From positions 1 through 64,000 of the forward strand of contig NZ_SOHE01000013.1 in the NCBI RefSeq assembly GCF_004403305.1: DNA of 64,000 nucleotides, in the 5' to 3' direction. Under the pieces are notes generated by a model that was given only the letters and a program-made list of their open reading frames with translations, searched no databases and had not been told where the DNA came from. This stretch comes from Cryobacterium frigoriphilum. Its GTDB lineage: Bacteria; Actinomycetota; Actinomycetes; Actinomycetales; Microbacteriaceae. This document shows, one piece after another, positions 8,282-20,896 of the stretch; position 1 is the first letter of the stretch; every line of letters begins with the position of its first letter. The position numbers were made by a program, and so were the translations under genes.

Positions 8282-8723
8282 CGATGCTCTGAAGAAACAC
8301 ATTGCGCCGCTCGATCAGTCTGCGCAGGTAGGTGGCGAGCACGAGACGTTCGACGACCCGACCGAGCGGCCCAAAGGGCGCCGCAAACGACACCCGATCG
8401 ATCATCAGCGTACCGACGCCGTGCGGCAGAAAGACGTGCTCGTGGGTGAAGTAGCGAAACGGCCCCCGGACCTGTTCATCGGTGAAACTCGTGGGCGAGG
8501 TCATCGCCGTGATGCGGCTCGTCAGGCGCAGCGGCAGCCCGAAGTGCCAGGCGCGCCAGGTAACCTGCTCATGGATGCCGATGAGCCCGCTGCGAACACC
8601 ACTGACGACAGTCTCGCGCGACCCCGACATGGACTCTGTGTGGGCGGTGATGTCCCGGGCCAGGTCGAAGAGCCGCTGCGGTGCCAGCGTCGACTCGGTG
8701 GTGCATTCGAACGAAATCGCCAT
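8274..8723 (-). CDS. SRPBCC family (START-like) protein
   Basis: The 149-residue protein starts MAISFECTTESTLAPQRLF, a typical first strand of the SRPBCC/polyketide-cyclase fold, and has the later MTSPTSFTDEQVRGPFRYFTHEH and GTLMIDRVSF segments of cell-division-inhibitor-like SRPBCC proteins. These form a deep hydrophobic ligand pocket; the ligand is unknown. The longer reading frame upstream is rejected because the fold begins here and a TAGATT box (8731-8736) lies seven bases before the ATG at 8723, pointing to a leaderless mRNA. It is convergent with the SDR gene. Confidence 0.8.
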   Translation of the reverse strand: MAISFECTTESTLAPQRLFDLARDITAHTESMSGSRETVVSGVRSGLIGIHEQVTWRAWHFGLPLRLTSRITAMTSPTSFTDEQVRGPFRYFTHEHVFLPHGVGTLMIDRVSFAAPFGPLGRVVERLVLATYLRRLIERRNVFLQSIVS

Positions 8724-8730
8724 GGGCCAC

Positions 8731-8736
8731 AATCTA
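8731..8736 (-). promoter_or_regulatory. -10 box TAGATT of a leaderless transcript
   Basis: TAGATT on the minus strand lies seven bases before the ATG at 8723. No Shine-Dalgarno sequence is present, so transcription probably starts on or next to the start codon of the SRPBCC gene. Confidence 0.4.
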
Positions 8737-8997
8737 GCAGCGCCGACCATCCGCACAGGTTCCAAGCCGCGGCGCCCTGCGCGCGAAACGGCAGCACCGC
8801 GAAGATCAGAAGGCAGTGGGCACCACAACGGTGCATCCCGGGTTTGCGCCAATGCGCGCTGTGGTTTCGCAGCCCCGGATACAGCGCAGAGACCGGATCG
8901 GATGAATTATGCGGCACGAAGACGATCGGCAGGTACGGTCGGCAATATCAACCCTGAGTGGGATGCCGCACCCGTGCAGCTCCGACAGACTGGACGC

Positions 8998-9549
8998 ATG
9001 ACGACGACTGCCGAGCGAGTGCAACGACCCGACTATGCCGTCACGGTGCCACGCTGGGCGTTCTGGGTCGCCCACGCCGTACCCCTCTGCGTACTGCCCT
9101 CCGGACTGTGGCGTCTGGCGATGAGCGTGGGGATCCCCGTTGGCTTCAGCGATGCCGTACTGCGCGCGGACTACGATTTGCCCGGCTGGGGAGCCCTGTA
9201 CACGATTGGTCTCGCGGTGATTCTCGAGGGTCTCGCTCTTCTCACCCTTGGCCTCGTCTATCCTTGGGGCGAGGTCGTCCCCCGGTGGATGCCCCTCATC
9301 GGCGGCAGGCCAGTACATCGCATGGCAGCGGTTATCCCGGCCTCCATCGGCGCCGCCCTGATCACCTGGATCAGCTTCAGCCAGCTCTTCTTGTGGGGCA
9401 CGGTCGACGCCACCGACCTTCCCTTGATGGGGCTTACTTACGCACCCGTCCTCGCCTGGGGACCACTCCTCGCGGTGGCCACCGCCGCGTACTTCATCCG
9501 GCGCGGGAGGGGTTCCCCTCCCCTCGCTGAGCCGATGGAGAGGCCGTAA
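8998..9549 (+). CDS. Four-helix membrane protein of unknown function
   Basis: ATG at 8998 (MTTTAERVQRPDYAVTV) gives a 183-residue protein with about four hydrophobic segments, including FWVAHAVPLCVLPSGLWRL near the N-terminus and a C-terminal VLAWGPLLAVATAAYF helix before a basic tail. A longer frame runs upstream to 8482 but covers the antisense of the SRPBCC gene and is not credible. Similar proteins are common as unnamed membrane proteins in actinobacteria. No catalytic motif is visible. Confidence 0.72.
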   Translation: MTTTAERVQRPDYAVTVPRWAFWVAHAVPLCVLPSGLWRLAMSVGIPVGFSDAVLRADYDLPGWGALYTIGLAVILEGLALLTLGLVYPWGEVVPRWMPLIGGRPVHRMAAVIPASIGAALITWISFSQLFLWGTVDATDLPLMGLTYAPVLAWGPLLAVATAAYFIRRGRGSPPLAEPMERP

Positions 9550-9604
9550 CACGAGTTCAGCGCGGAGAATTGCCGGGCAGCGTGGCATCCTCTAGCGTGG
9601 AACC

Positions 9605-9799
9605 ATGGCCACGCCCTCGATCGACAAGTCCAACCGCATCATTTTTCGCTTTGCGATCTTCTACAGCGTGTTCCTGCTGGCACTGGGCATCTGGGTGAGC
9701 GTCGTCATCGGTGATTGGATCCCCTTGCTGATCGCGTCCGGCCTCATCATCGTGCCCGTCGGCGGCATCAGCGCCTGGAACCGTCGCCCGTCCCGCTGA
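9605..9799 (+). CDS. Small two-helix membrane protein
   Basis: This is a 64-residue protein with a basic N-terminus (DKSNRIIFR) and two membrane segments, about residues 14-35 and 40-55, ending in a basic WNRRPSR tail. There is no ribosome site. TAGCGT (9593-9598) six bases upstream of the ATG could be the -10 box of a leaderless transcript. Function unknown. Confidence 0.6.
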   Translation: MATPSIDKSNRIIFRFAIFYSVFLLALGIWVSVVIGDWIPLLIASGLIIVPVGGISAWNRRPSR

Positions 9800-9876
9800 C
9801 GCTGGCCACTGCCGGGAGAGCAGTCGGTCCCACGGTGGCGCAATCCCGTGCCGCCCCAGCCGATCTCCTCGGGCAT

Positions 9877-10071
9877 GGGGCTATTTCTGGCTTCTCGCTC
9901 ACGAAAAGCCAGAAAACGCCCCTTGGCAACCCCAATTACCTCGCGACAAGCCAAAAAATGCCCCTTGAGGTCGATTCAAGGGGCATTTTTTGGCTTTTCG
10001 CCTGATGGCAAAGCGGTGCAAGGGGCTATTTCTGGCTTTTCGTGAGCGAAAAGCCAGAAAACGCCCCTTGG
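9877..10071. repeat. Cluster of three REP-like palindromes (family A)
   Basis: The gap 9800-10166 holds no gene but three related inverted repeats. The middle one is perfect: a 21-base arm at 9948-9968 and its complement at 9976-9996 around a 7-base spacer, with core GGGGCATTTTTTGGCTT. The flanking copies (9877-9925 and 10019-10071) have the variant core GGGGCTATTTCTGGCTT and each end near CGCCCCTTGG. The same family forms a second cluster at 44231-44430. This fits a dispersed extragenic palindrome family. The rest of the gap shows nothing recognisable. Confidence 0.85.
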
Positions 10072-10166
10072 CCGTCACCCCCGCCCGGGCTGACCCCGTC
10101 AATCGACCTCGTGGGGCCACCTCGGACATGTCGCGTGCCGACAACACGAAGAGAGCGCGCCGGTCG

Positions 10167-11954
10167 CTACTTCGGGTCGACAAGCGCGGCGGCGAGCACC
10201 ACGAAGGCATGCGGGGCGAGCACGATCGAACCGGGCTGACGACGGATGATCGCGGCCGGCGCGGCCGCGAACGCCAGCAGCACCGCGCCATCCCCGGCCG
10301 GCAGCGCTTTCGGGGTCGCCGAGAAGTTGACGAGTACCTCGGTGTCGCCGCGCTTCAGGCACAGCCAGCGGGCATCCGCATCGAACTCCACGTCGATGTC
10401 GTCAAAGTACGGGCTGGTGAAGTCGGACACCTCTCGGCGCAGCCGCGCGAGATCGCGGTAGAGCCCCAGGACTCGCTCGTGCTCCGGCTGGCCGAGCTCG
10501 GACCAATCGAGCCTGGACCTCTCGAAGGTCTGCGGGTCTTGGGGGTCGGGCACCACGGCCGGGTCCCAGCCCATCTGGGCGAACTCTCTGATGCGGCCCT
10601 CGGCGGTCGCCCGCCCGAGCTCGGGTTCGGGATGCGAGGTGAAGAACTGCCAGGGTGTGCTCGCGCCCCATTCCTCCCCCATGAAGAGCATCGGCGTGTA
10701 CGGGCCGAGCAGGGTGAGGGCGGCGGCGATGCCGAGCTGGCCCACATCCGCTGTCACGCTGAGCCGGTCGCCGATCGCGCGGTTGCCGATCTGGTCGTGG
10801 TTCTGTGAGGCGACGACGAGCCGCCAGGTCGGCACGGTATCGCTGTCGATCGGCCGACCGTGGCTGCGCCGCCGAAAGCTCGAGTAGCTGCCGTCGTGAA
10901 AGAAGCCCTGGTCGAGCACCTTCACGAGAGCGCTGAGGGGTTCGAAGTCGGCGTAATAGCCGCTGGTCTCGCCGGTGAGCGCGACATGCACGGCGTGGTG
11001 AAAGTCGTCGCTCCACTGGGCGGCGAGCCCGTAACCGTTGGCATCGCGCGGGGTGATCAGTCGAGGGTCGTTGAGGTCCGACTCCGCGATCAGGGTCAGG
11101 GGGCGGTCGACGGTCTCGCTGAGCACGTCGACCTCGACGGCCAGCTCTTCGAGCAGGTGCAGGGCGCGGCTGTCGCGCAGGGCGTGCACGGCATCGAGCC
11201 GCAGGCCGTCGACGTGGTAGTCGCCGAGCCACATGAGCGCGTTGTCGATGATGTAACGGCGCACCGGGTCGGAGTCGGGGCCGTCGAGGTTGAGCGAGGA
11301 ACCCCAGGTGTTGCCGGCCTGAGTGCTGAGGTAGGGGCCATACTGCGGCAGGTAGTTGCCGCTCGGCCCGAGGTGGTTGTAGACGACGTCCTGGATCACG
11401 CCGAGACCTGCCTGGTGGCAGGCATCGACAAAGCGCTGGTAGGCCGCCGGGCCGCCGTACCCCTCGTGCACGGCGTACCAGAGCACTCCGTCGTAGCCCC
11501 AGTTGTGCGTGCCGTTGAACGCGTTCACCGGCAGCAGCTCGACGAAGTCGACGCCGATCGACTTCAGGTGCTCGAGGCGGCCGGCCGCCGCAGCGAGCGT
11601 GCCCTCCGGCGTGAAGGTGCCGAGGTGCAGTTCGTAGATCACGCCGCCGGCGAGCGGCCTGCCCGGCCACGCGCCGTCGCCCCAGGCGTACTCGGCCGGG
11701 TCGAAGGTGCGGCTGAACTCGTGCACGCCCTGCGGCTGCCATCGAGATCGCGGGTCGGGGAACGGCCCGTTGCCGTCGACCCGAAAGCCGTAGTCGATCG
11801 CGGCGTGCGGCTCGTCGGCGGACTGCTGCGCTGGCCGGTCGACCCGTGCCTGCCACCAGCCATCCGCTTGCCGCACCATCGGCTGGGCCCCGGCCTCCAG
11901 CACCAGCTCGACGACCGATGCCGTCGGTGCCCAGACGTCAAATGTGCGGCTCAT
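10167..11954 (-). CDS. treZ: Malto-oligosyltrehalose trehalohydrolase
   Basis: The 595-residue GH13 protein has an N-terminal CBM48-like domain (about 1-95) and a TIM barrel. Catalytic residues are in [11 protein letters not shown] (nucleophile about D254), LIAESDLND (acid about E290) and [10 protein letters not shown] (about D387); the NHDQIG and MGEEWG motifs are typical of TreZ. It cuts free trehalose from maltooligosyl-trehalose made by TreY, in the cytoplasm. It is the last gene of treX-treY-treZ; its ATG overlaps the treY stop by one base (TGATG). Length fits the family (about 570-600). Confidence 0.95.
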   Translation of the reverse strand: MSRTFDVWAPTASVVELVLEAGAQPMVRQADGWWQARVDRPAQQSADEPHAAIDYGFRVDGNGPFPDPRSRWQPQGVHEFSRTFDPAEYAWGDGAWPGRPLAGGVIYELHLGTFTPEGTLAAAAGRLEHLKSIGVDFVELLPVNAFNGTHNWGYDGVLWYAVHEGYGGPAAYQRFVDACHQAGLGVIQDVVYNHLGPSGNYLPQYGPYLSTQAGNTWGSSLNLDGPDSDPVRRYIIDNALMWLGDYHVDGLRLDAVHALRDSRALHLLEELAVEVDVLSETVDRPLTLIAESDLNDPRLITPRDANGYGLAAQWSDDFHHAVHVALTGETSGYYADFEPLSALVKVLDQGFFHDGSYSSFRRRSHGRPIDSDTVPTWRLVVASQNHDQIGNRAIGDRLSVTADVGQLGIAAALTLLGPYTPMLFMGEEWGASTPWQFFTSHPEPELGRATAEGRIREFAQMGWDPAVVPDPQDPQTFERSRLDWSELGQPEHERVLGLYRDLARLRREVSDFTSPYFDDIDVEFDADARWLCLKRGDTEVLVNFSATPKALPAGDGAVLLAFAAAPAAIIRRQPGSIVLAPHAFVVLAAALVDPK

Positions 11955-14379
11955 CAGGACTCACTCTCATCGGGCAGCGCGGCCGGATCGTCGACAGGCT
12001 CGTCGGCGGGCAGGTCGTTCGGGATCAGCAGCGCCACCGGGTAGCGCTCAAGCAGCTCAGCGACCGAGGTCGCTCCCCCGGCGATGTGCGAACCCGTCAG
12101 TACGTCGAGGTACTCGCGGCCGGCCAGCAGGATCGTGGTGTCGCCCCAGCCGCCGCCGGCCTCGAGCCCGAGCGGCAGTCGGGTCGCGACGGTGATCGCG
12201 GCCCCGCGCTCGAACGCGATCACGTGCGCCGCGGCCGTTCCGAACGCGGCGACCGGGGCGTAGCGCGTGAACCGTTCGGGTTCGTCCCGGCGCAACCGCA
12301 GTGCCTCCGAGGTGACCAGCAGCTTGGCCGCGCCGGTCTCGTCGATCGGGGGGAGCCATCCGTCGTCAATGTTTTCGAGCAGGGCTCGCCGGGCGGCGTA
12401 GTCCACCGGGCGGCGATTGTCGGGGTCGACGAGGGAGGTTTGCCAGAGTTCGCTGCCCTGGTACACGTCGGGAACGCCCGGCGCGGTGAGCTGCAGAAGC
12501 TTGGCCGAGAGCGAGTTCGACCAACCGGCCTGCCGCACCCGGTCGACGAAGTCGGCGACGATCGCGCCCGTGACGCCGTCGTCGAGGCCGGCCACGAGGT
12601 CGCGCAGGGACTGCTCGAAGGGTTCGTTGGTGGCCGTCCATTCGGTGGAGGTGCCGGCCTCCCGCGCGGCCTTGAGCGCGTAGTCGCGCAGGCGTTCGGG
12701 GCCGGCCGGCCAGGACCCCACGATCGCCTGCCACAACAGGTTCTCGAAGGGGGCGTCACCGAGCGGGGCGGCGGCGCGCAGCCGCCCGAGGGTCGCCTGC
12801 CAGTCGCCCGGAATCTCGGCGAGTACCGAGATGCGCGCACGCACGTCTTCACCGCGCTTGGTGTCGTGGGTCGAGAGGGTCGTCATCGACGTCGGCCAGG
12901 CGGCCTGGCGCAACTGCTGCCGGCGATGAAACTCGGCCACGTCGACGGCGAACTCGTCGGGGTCGGCGCCGACCTCATTGAGCGAGGTCAGCCGGCTGAA
13001 CCGGTAGTACGAGGTGTCTTCGACGCCCTTGGCCATGACCATGCCCGAGGTCTGCTGAAAGCGCACGGCGGCCGGATGCGCCGGGTCGTTCAGCACGGGC
13101 AGCAACCGGTCGATCTGCTGCGACAGGTCGGGGCGGTGGGTGCGGGCGCGGGTGGCGGCGAGTTGAAGATGCTCGGCGCCGAGGGGCAGGTAAGAACGGT
13201 AGACCGGAAAGCACGCGAGCAGTTCGGCGATCGCATCAGCATCAGCATCAGCACCAGCACCGCCCGGCTCCGCAACGAGCCGGGCCAGCCGCAGCACCTC
13301 GGAACGCAGAATCCCATCGGTGATGCTGCGTTTCTGCTCGTGCACCATCGCTGCCCACGACACCGGTGCCGGCGTGGCCGCTTCCGGATCGTGCAGGCGT
13401 GCCTCGAGGGCGTCAAGCGGCCCCTCACCGGCCGGGTCCACGAGCACCCGGTCGACGTCGGCGAGGGCGTCGTAGCCGCTCGTGCCCGACGTGGACCAGT
13501 TCGTCGGCAGCTGCTCACGGCCGTCCAGAATCTTCTCGACCACGATGTATTTCTCGGCCAGCACCTCGCCTTCGGCGTGCTCACCGTCATCTTCGATCGT
13601 GCTCGTCGCGTCGCGCAGCAGGTCGAGGTAGCCGCCCGGGTCGGCAAGGCCGTCGGGGTGGTCGACGCGCAGACCCTGAGCGAGGCCCTCCCGCATCCAG
13701 CGCACGATCTCGGCGTGCGACTCGGCGAACACCCACGGCACCTCGACCCGGATCCCGGCAAGGCTGTTGACGCCGAAAAAGCGGCGGTAATTCAGCTCGG
13801 TGTCCGCGCGGCGCCAGCCCATCAGCGTGTAGTGCTGCCGGTCATGCACGACGCGAGCGGATGCCCCGTCGTCGGCGCTGCCCGGAGCCAGCGGATACGC
13901 ATGGTCGTAGTAGCGCAGTTCGTCGCCGACAACCTCGAGCCGGTCGAGTTCCGAACCGCCCGCGGAATCGTCGCCGAGCACCGGCAGGCTGATCTTGCCG
14001 TTGCCGGCCTCCCAGTCCACGTCGAAGGCCTCGGCGTAGCGCGACTCCTGGCCGTGCCTAAGCAGGTCCCACCACCAGGAGTTTGCGCGGGGCGTCGCGA
14101 CGCCCATGTGGTTGGGCACAATGTCGACCAGGATGCCCCGGCCGGCCTCGGTCACGGCGGCGGCGAGCCGGGCGAGTGCCGCAGGTCCCCCGCGGGCCGG
14201 GTCGACGGCGGCGTGGTCGACGACGTCGTAGCCGTGCTCCGACCCCGGCTCGGCGCCGAGCAGCGGCGACAGGTAGATCCAGTCCGCGCCGAGATCGGTG
14301 ACGTAGTCGAGAACCCCGGCCGCGGCATCCAGATCGAAGTCAGCGGTGATCTGCAGCCGATACGTCGAGGCCGGCACCC

Positions 14380-14383
<4 letters not shown>
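11954..14383 (-). CDS. treY: Malto-oligosyltrehalose synthase
   Basis: This 809-residue GH13 enzyme turns the reducing-end glucose of maltodextrins into an alpha-1,1 linkage. It begins [12 protein letters not shown], the characteristic TreY start, followed by [20 protein letters not shown] and VDIVPNHMG. The catalytic segment [13 protein letters not shown] and the later [21 protein letters not shown] motif also match. Length is at the upper end of the usual 700-830. ATG at 14383 overlaps the treX stop as ATGA, showing translational coupling through the operon. Confidence 0.95.
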
Positions 14384-16740
<2,357 letters not shown>

Positions 16741-16965
16741 GAGACTCCTCAAAGAGATCGGACGAGTGAGATCCACGGCCGGTCGGCCGCCGCACCCACT
16801 GGTTTACGCTACCTTGTCTCCGGTCGAATGCGAGTGCCGTTCGGGTGCTGGTCTTCGTCGCGGATGACGGCTGCGATGGTATCGGGCCCCAGTTTCACCG
16901 CAACCCGCCACAACCGGCGAGAATTGAAGCGTCGGTCAACCGCCGACAGAAGCGGCGGGAGCCCC

Positions 16966-17343
16966 ATGACCGAGTCCGACCTCATCGCCCTGTGGATCAA
17001 GGCCCGCTGGCACCTCATCGTGTCGCAGATCGCGCCGACCTTTCTGTTGACGGCGCTCGTGGGGTTTCTCGCGATCGGACTCGATGGTGCCGACCTCGGC
17101 GTCAAGATCGGAGCCGCCGGAATTCTGCTCGCTTCGGGCATCCTCGGCGCCGTCGTGCAGATCTCGGCCGCGAATGAAGGCCTCGCGGTCATCGATGACC
17201 TGCGCATGATCGGAGCCCCGAGCGCGATCAGCCGCCGCATTGTCGCATCGGCGCCGTGGATCAACGTGGTGAGGTTCGGCACTCCGGCCGTCTTCGTCGT
17301 GGTCTACCTCGCGCTGCTCGGCGCCATGTTTCTGCCGGCCTGA
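16966..17343 (+). CDS. Membrane protein of unknown function
   Basis: The 125-residue protein begins MTESDLIALWIKARWHLI and has three to four hydrophobic segments (about 19-42, 50-68, 97-125). A GGCGGGAG ribosome site precedes ATG 16966 and decides against the longer frame. It is divergent from treX across a 225-base gap with the treX ribosome site at one end, and its stop is 10 bases from the stop of the convergent YchJ-type gene. No family recognised. Confidence 0.75.
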   Translation: MTESDLIALWIKARWHLIVSQIAPTFLLTALVGFLAIGLDGADLGVKIGAAGILLASGILGAVVQISAANEGLAVIDDLRMIGAPSAISRRIVASAPWINVVRFGTPAVFVVVYLALLGAMFLPA

Positions 17344-17352
17344 TCGAGACGG

Positions 17353-17778
17353 CTAGTCGAGCTCGCCGACATAGAACCAGTGCCGGTTCTCTTTCACGAA
17401 GCGGCTGGCCTCGTGCTGCTCATGACGCCGGCCGTGCAGGCGAAAGTGCGCGGTGAATTCGACCACGCCCATGGTGTCGAGCAGCCCGCCGCGATCGGCG
17501 CGGTGCACGTCGAGGCGCACCCACTGCAGGTCCTCGTCGAGTTGCAGGGTCTCCGGCCGGGTCGAGGGATGCCACGTGCTCAGCAGATACAGCGGCTCCC
17601 CCACCGCGAACGCCGAGTACCGCGCCCGCATCAGGGATTCCGCGGTCGGGGCGCGCAACTCACCGGCGTGCAGCCGCTGGCAGCAGGCGCCGTAGCTTTC
17701 ACCACTGAGACAGGGGCAGCGCAGCGGCCTCGCCGGAGCGAGAACCTCACCAGAATTAGGAACAGTCACGATATCCAT
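17353..17778 (-). CDS. YchJ/UPF0225 family SEC-C motif protein
   Basis: ATG at 17778 (MDIVTVPNSGEVLAPARPL) gives 141 residues. The N-terminal SEC-C-like cysteine motif CPCLSGESYGACCQRLH (about residues 22-38) and the following LMRARYSAF and ..W..TWHP segments are diagnostic of the UPF0225/YchJ family, which has an NTF2-like domain and probably binds zinc through the cysteines. The biochemical role is unknown. A longer frame upstream is not used because the family starts about here. Confidence 0.88.
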   Translation of the reverse strand: MDIVTVPNSGEVLAPARPLRCPCLSGESYGACCQRLHAGELRAPTAESLMRARYSAFAVGEPLYLLSTWHPSTRPETLQLDEDLQWVRLDVHRADRGGLLDTMGVVEFTAHFRLHGRRHEQHEASRFVKENRHWFYVGELD

Positions 17779-17918
17779 TATCGGCCGCCGCCGAGTGAAA
17801 ATCCGGTTCTCCGCCTGCTGCGGGCACAATCTCTTCGGTTTCCGGGGTCGGGCAGGTCCAGTAACCTCAGGGAAGCGCACGACGACGTTGCGGGGCCGCC
17901 TAACGATCGAGGCACACG

Positions 17919-19211
17919 ATGACTGACCGCACGACGGATGTCCCCGGACCGCACACTCACAGCGTGCCACCGCGGGTGCCCGCACCGGATCCCACGGCGG
18001 ATCCTGGGGCAATCACCGGTGCCAGGGCGCTCTTCGTGCTGGGGTTGCTGCTCGTGCTCATCGGCCTCAACCTGCGCACCCTGTTCTCGAGTTTCGCCGC
18101 CGTGCTCACCGAGATTCGCGCCGACACCGGCATGTCGGTGCTCGTCGTGACGCTGCTGACCTCGGTACCGGTGCTGTTGCTCGGTGTGTTTGCTCCGGTT
18201 GCGCCGATCCTGGCCCGCAGGTTCGGCGCCGAACGGGTGATTCTCGGCGCGATGATGCTGCTCACGCTGGGCCTCGCGACCCGCGGCCTGGGCCTGCTGC
18301 CGGCCATGCTCATCGGCACGGCGGTGAGCGGTGCGTCGATCGCGATCGTCAACGTGCTGCTGCCGGGACTCGTGAAGCGCAACTTCCATCACCGGCTCGG
18401 ACTCATGAGCGGCCTCTACACGATGTCAATCTGCGCGTCGGCGGCGCTCGGGGCCGGGCTGACGCATCCGCTGTTTGATGCGACGGGATCGTGGCAGTTC
18501 GCCCTGCTCGCGTGGACGATTCCGGCCGCCGTGATGGTGCTGCTGTGGACGCCGATCGCCGTACGGCAGAAGCACCTGCGACGGGCCTCCGTGGCGCAGG
18601 GCCCGAGCGTCTGGCGGTCGTCGACGGCGTGGAATATTACGATCTTCATGGTCTTGCAGGCCATGATGTCGTTCAGCGTGTTTGCCTGGCTTGCACCGAT
18701 TCTGCGTGAGCGGGGCATCGATGGGGGCTCCGCCGGCCTGATCGTGTCGGTGTCGATCGTGCTGCAGATGGCCGGTTCGCTCGCCGCGCCCGCGCTGGCC
18801 GTTCGGCTGAGCGACCAGCGGGCAATCAACCTGGTGCTGGCGTTGATGGCCAGTGGCGGATTTGCCCTCAGTATCTTCGGACCACTCGAGCTGATCTGGG
18901 TGTGGACCGGGCTGCTCGGTCTCGGCCAGGGCGGCCTGACCGCCGTCGCACTGACCATGATCATTCTGCGCACCAGAGACGCGCACGCGGCCGCTCACCT
19001 GTCCGGCATGATGCAGGGCGTCGGTTACGGCCTCGGGTCCTCCGGCACCCTGCTCGTCGGGCAGTTGCACGCCGCGACCGGTACCTTCACGGCGGCCGGG
19101 GTGATGTTCCTCGTGATCGGGGCGCTCGCGGCGATCTTCGGGTACCGAGCCGGCCGGGATCGGTTCGTCGGCGAGGAACACGCGTTGCGAAACGCGGATC
19201 ACACGCTCTAG
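17919..19211 (+). CDS. CynX/NimT-type MFS transporter
   Basis: This is a 430-residue integral membrane protein with about twelve hydrophobic segments after a Pro-rich cytoplasmic N-terminus. LIGLNLRTLFSSFAAVLTEI in the first helix and loop, and LLPGLVKRNFHHRLGLMSGLYT in the middle, are typical of the cyanate/nitroimidazole (CynX/NimT) branch of the major facilitator superfamily. Substrate cannot be told from sequence; no cyanase gene is adjacent. It diverges from the YchJ-type gene with a 140-base gap. Confidence 0.87.
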   Translation: MTDRTTDVPGPHTHSVPPRVPAPDPTADPGAITGARALFVLGLLLVLIGLNLRTLFSSFAAVLTEIRADTGMSVLVVTLLTSVPVLLLGVFAPVAPILARRFGAERVILGAMMLLTLGLATRGLGLLPAMLIGTAVSGASIAIVNVLLPGLVKRNFHHRLGLMSGLYTMSICASAALGAGLTHPLFDATGSWQFALLAWTIPAAVMVLLWTPIAVRQKHLRRASVAQGPSVWRSSTAWNITIFMVLQAMMSFSVFAWLAPILRERGIDGGSAGLIVSVSIVLQMAGSLAAPALAVRLSDQRAINLVLALMASGGFALSIFGPLELIWVWTGLLGLGQGGLTAVALTMIILRTRDAHAAAHLSGMMQGVGYGLGSSGTLLVGQLHAATGTFTAAGVMFLVIGALAAIFGYRAGRDRFVGEEHALRNADHTL

Positions 19212-19251
19212 AACGCCCAAATCGTGCGCCTTTCGACTAGGGATGCTCAAT

Positions 19252-20160
19252 TTATCCGCTTTTCGTCACGGTTCCGGCTGAGGCGGCCTGGCCGAGGGTG
19301 ACGACCTCTGCGAGTTCGGCGAGGCGGTGCGCGCGGCCGGCCTCGGCGGGCGTGAACGGGTCACCGGGACGCACGAAGTAGAGCGGGCCGTGCCAGCTCG
19401 TTGGAATCTTGATGAGGGTGCCGTCGTGCCGACTGCTGGGAGCCAGCATCCGCTCGGCGCCCTCGTCGAGATGCTCGGCCGAGAGCAGTTCGGCCACCGT
19501 GGCCACCAGTTCGCCCGGGTCGTGCGCGAGTCGGGTCGCGAGCGTGAGCGCCCGGCTCTGTCCGTCGGTGAGAGCCACGGGCGATGTGGGCCACACCCGG
19601 GTGTCGCGGCCGCCGCAGGCCTCGACCTCGGTGACGAGTTCGTCGTCGGTCAGGCTGCCCGGTGCGCTGAGAATGAACTCGTCCAGCACCCCGCCGGTGA
19701 CCCGGTGCACATGGATGCTGAGAATGTTCGCGTCAAGTCGGGTGAAGCCGTGGGTGATGCGCTCCAGGGTGCCCGTGCCGTCGGGCAGCACGGTACGCAC
19801 GCGCCAGAGGGCAGCGGATGCGTGCACCCGCCTGCGGCTGCGCAGCGCCGGCGCGTGCAGCCAGCGCCGAAGCAGGCGCCGGGCAGAGGGCTCCGCGACC
19901 CAGATCACCACGGCCGTCGCCGTGACGGCGAGGGTGAGCACCTTCGCGAGGTAGGGCATGCTCGTGCCCACGACGAGGGCGTGCACCAGAATCTCGATCG
20001 GCAGGATCGTGAGCACGTTCGCCACGGTAAGCCGTGTCTTTGACACCTCCGGCAGCTGGCCGCACTCGTGGCAGTGCAGGTCGGCCGTTTCCGGGCGCTT
20101 GCGCGTGGTGTCTGACGTGTTTGTCGTCTGTGCTGCGCGTCGTGCGCTCCCCCGGTTCAT
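19252..20160 (-). CDS. Membrane-anchored ACT-domain protein
   Basis: The 302-residue protein has a short cysteine pair near the N-terminus (CHECGQ, residues 30-35), two hydrophobic segments (about 48-70 and 73-90), and then a soluble ACT-like domain (about 118-190, beginning VRTVLPDGTGTLERITHGF). The C-terminal 110 residues (LTLATRLAHDPGELVATVAELL onward) look like a small helical and beta domain without a clear family. ACT domains usually bind amino acids or other small ligands. The downstream stop lies 40 bases past the convergent transporter. Confidence 0.7.
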   Translation of the reverse strand: MNRGSARRAAQTTNTSDTTRKRPETADLHCHECGQLPEVSKTRLTVANVLTILPIEILVHALVVGTSMPYLAKVLTLAVTATAVVIWVAEPSARRLLRRWLHAPALRSRRRVHASAALWRVRTVLPDGTGTLERITHGFTRLDANILSIHVHRVTGGVLDEFILSAPGSLTDDELVTEVEACGGRDTRVWPTSPVALTDGQSRALTLATRLAHDPGELVATVAELLSAEHLDEGAERMLAPSSRHDGTLIKIPTSWHGPLYFVRPGDPFTPAEAGRAHRLAELAEVVTLGQAASAGTVTKSG

Positions 20161-20206
20161 TCACCCAGCCTGCGGTGTCGCTGTTACGCCGGTGTTGCCG
20201 GCGCAT

Positions 20207-20273
20207 CACGGTATCGGGTCAGTCGCGGTATCGGGTCAGTCACGGTATCAGGTCAGTCGCGGTATCGGGTCAG
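20207..20273. repeat. 17-bp tandem repeat, four copies, covering a stop codon
   Basis: Four head-to-tail copies of a 17-base unit with core GGTATCGGGTCAGT (20207-20223, 20224-20240, 20241-20257, 20258-20273; three near-identical, one with an A/G change). The last copy contains the TGA of the minus-strand PGPGW gene, so the stop codon is repeated downstream of the gene. Confidence 0.9.
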
Positions 20274-20629
20274 ATCTGCACCGTGTCCCGATCCGCCGAT
20301 TGTTGGCGGGCGGCGCGGCGTTGACGCCACCAGGCCAGCGCGCGGGTCAGAATGCGCTTGAGCAAGGCGGCGAGACGGTGTGCAGCGGGAAACTCGGTGC
20401 CGAGAGCGGCGAGGCCGATGAACACGATGAGCCAGCCGGGTCCGGGCAGCGGAATGAGGAGGATGCCGATCACAATGATGACGATGCCGAGCACGGCGAC
20501 TGCGGCGCGATAAACCCAGCGCAGGTGAGGATGCTTCTCAACCCAGGCCCGGGCCCGGTGCAGAGCACGACGAATCGGACGTTGCGGGTCAGTGCCGCGT
20601 TCGATCGACGAATTCAGATTCGGGGACAT
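20270..20629 (-). CDS. PGPGW-motif membrane protein (TIGR02611-like)
   Basis: This 119-residue protein has two membrane helices around the signature LIPLPGPGWLIVFIGLAALGTEFP, diagnostic of the small transmembrane PGPGW family common in actinobacteria (TIGR02611). Both ends are basic and face the cytoplasm. The function of the family is not established. The gene ends inside a tandem repeat and lies just downstream of the tRNA-Ala terminator. Confidence 0.85.
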   Translation of the reverse strand: MSPNLNSSIERGTDPQRPIRRALHRARAWVEKHPHLRWVYRAAVAVLGIVIIVIGILLIPLPGPGWLIVFIGLAALGTEFPAAHRLAALLKRILTRALAWWRQRRAARQQSADRDTVQI

Positions 20630-20687
20630 CCGCCCAATTTACGCGACGATTCTGAGAGTGCGACAGCGGACATAAAAAACGGACACA

Positions 20688-20716
20688 AAAAACCCCGACC
20701 GAGGCCGGGGTTTTTG
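20688..20716 (-). terminator. Rho-independent terminator after tRNA-Ala
   Basis: On the minus strand the stem CCCCGGCC / GGTCGGGG with a 2-base loop is followed by six T residues. It lies 37 bases past the 3' end of the tRNA gene. An A-run before the stem makes it possibly active on the other strand as well. Confidence 0.8.
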
Positions 20717-20752
20717 TGTCTTGCCTATTTCATACTTCTTATTTCTTGGGTG

Positions 20753-20826
20753 TGGATCCAAGGGGATTCGAACCCCTGACCCCCTGCATGCCATGCAGGT
20801 GCGCTACCGGGCTGCGCCATGGACCC
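20753..20826 (-). tRNA. tRNA-Ala (anticodon GGC)
   Basis: The 74-base minus-strand sequence folds as a full cloverleaf: acceptor GGGTCCA/TGGATCC with one G-U pair, D arm GCGC/GCGC, anticodon arm CCTGC/GCAGG around loop ATGGCAT giving anticodon GGC, and T arm AGGGG/CCCCT with TTCGAAT. The discriminator base is A. CCA is not encoded. It reads GCC (and GCT) alanine codons. Confidence 0.96.
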
Positions 20827-20896
20827 AAATTTGTTTCGAATCTCTCCGAAACAACTTGTTTAGATTACTACATTTTCTACGAGAAGCAAATTCAGG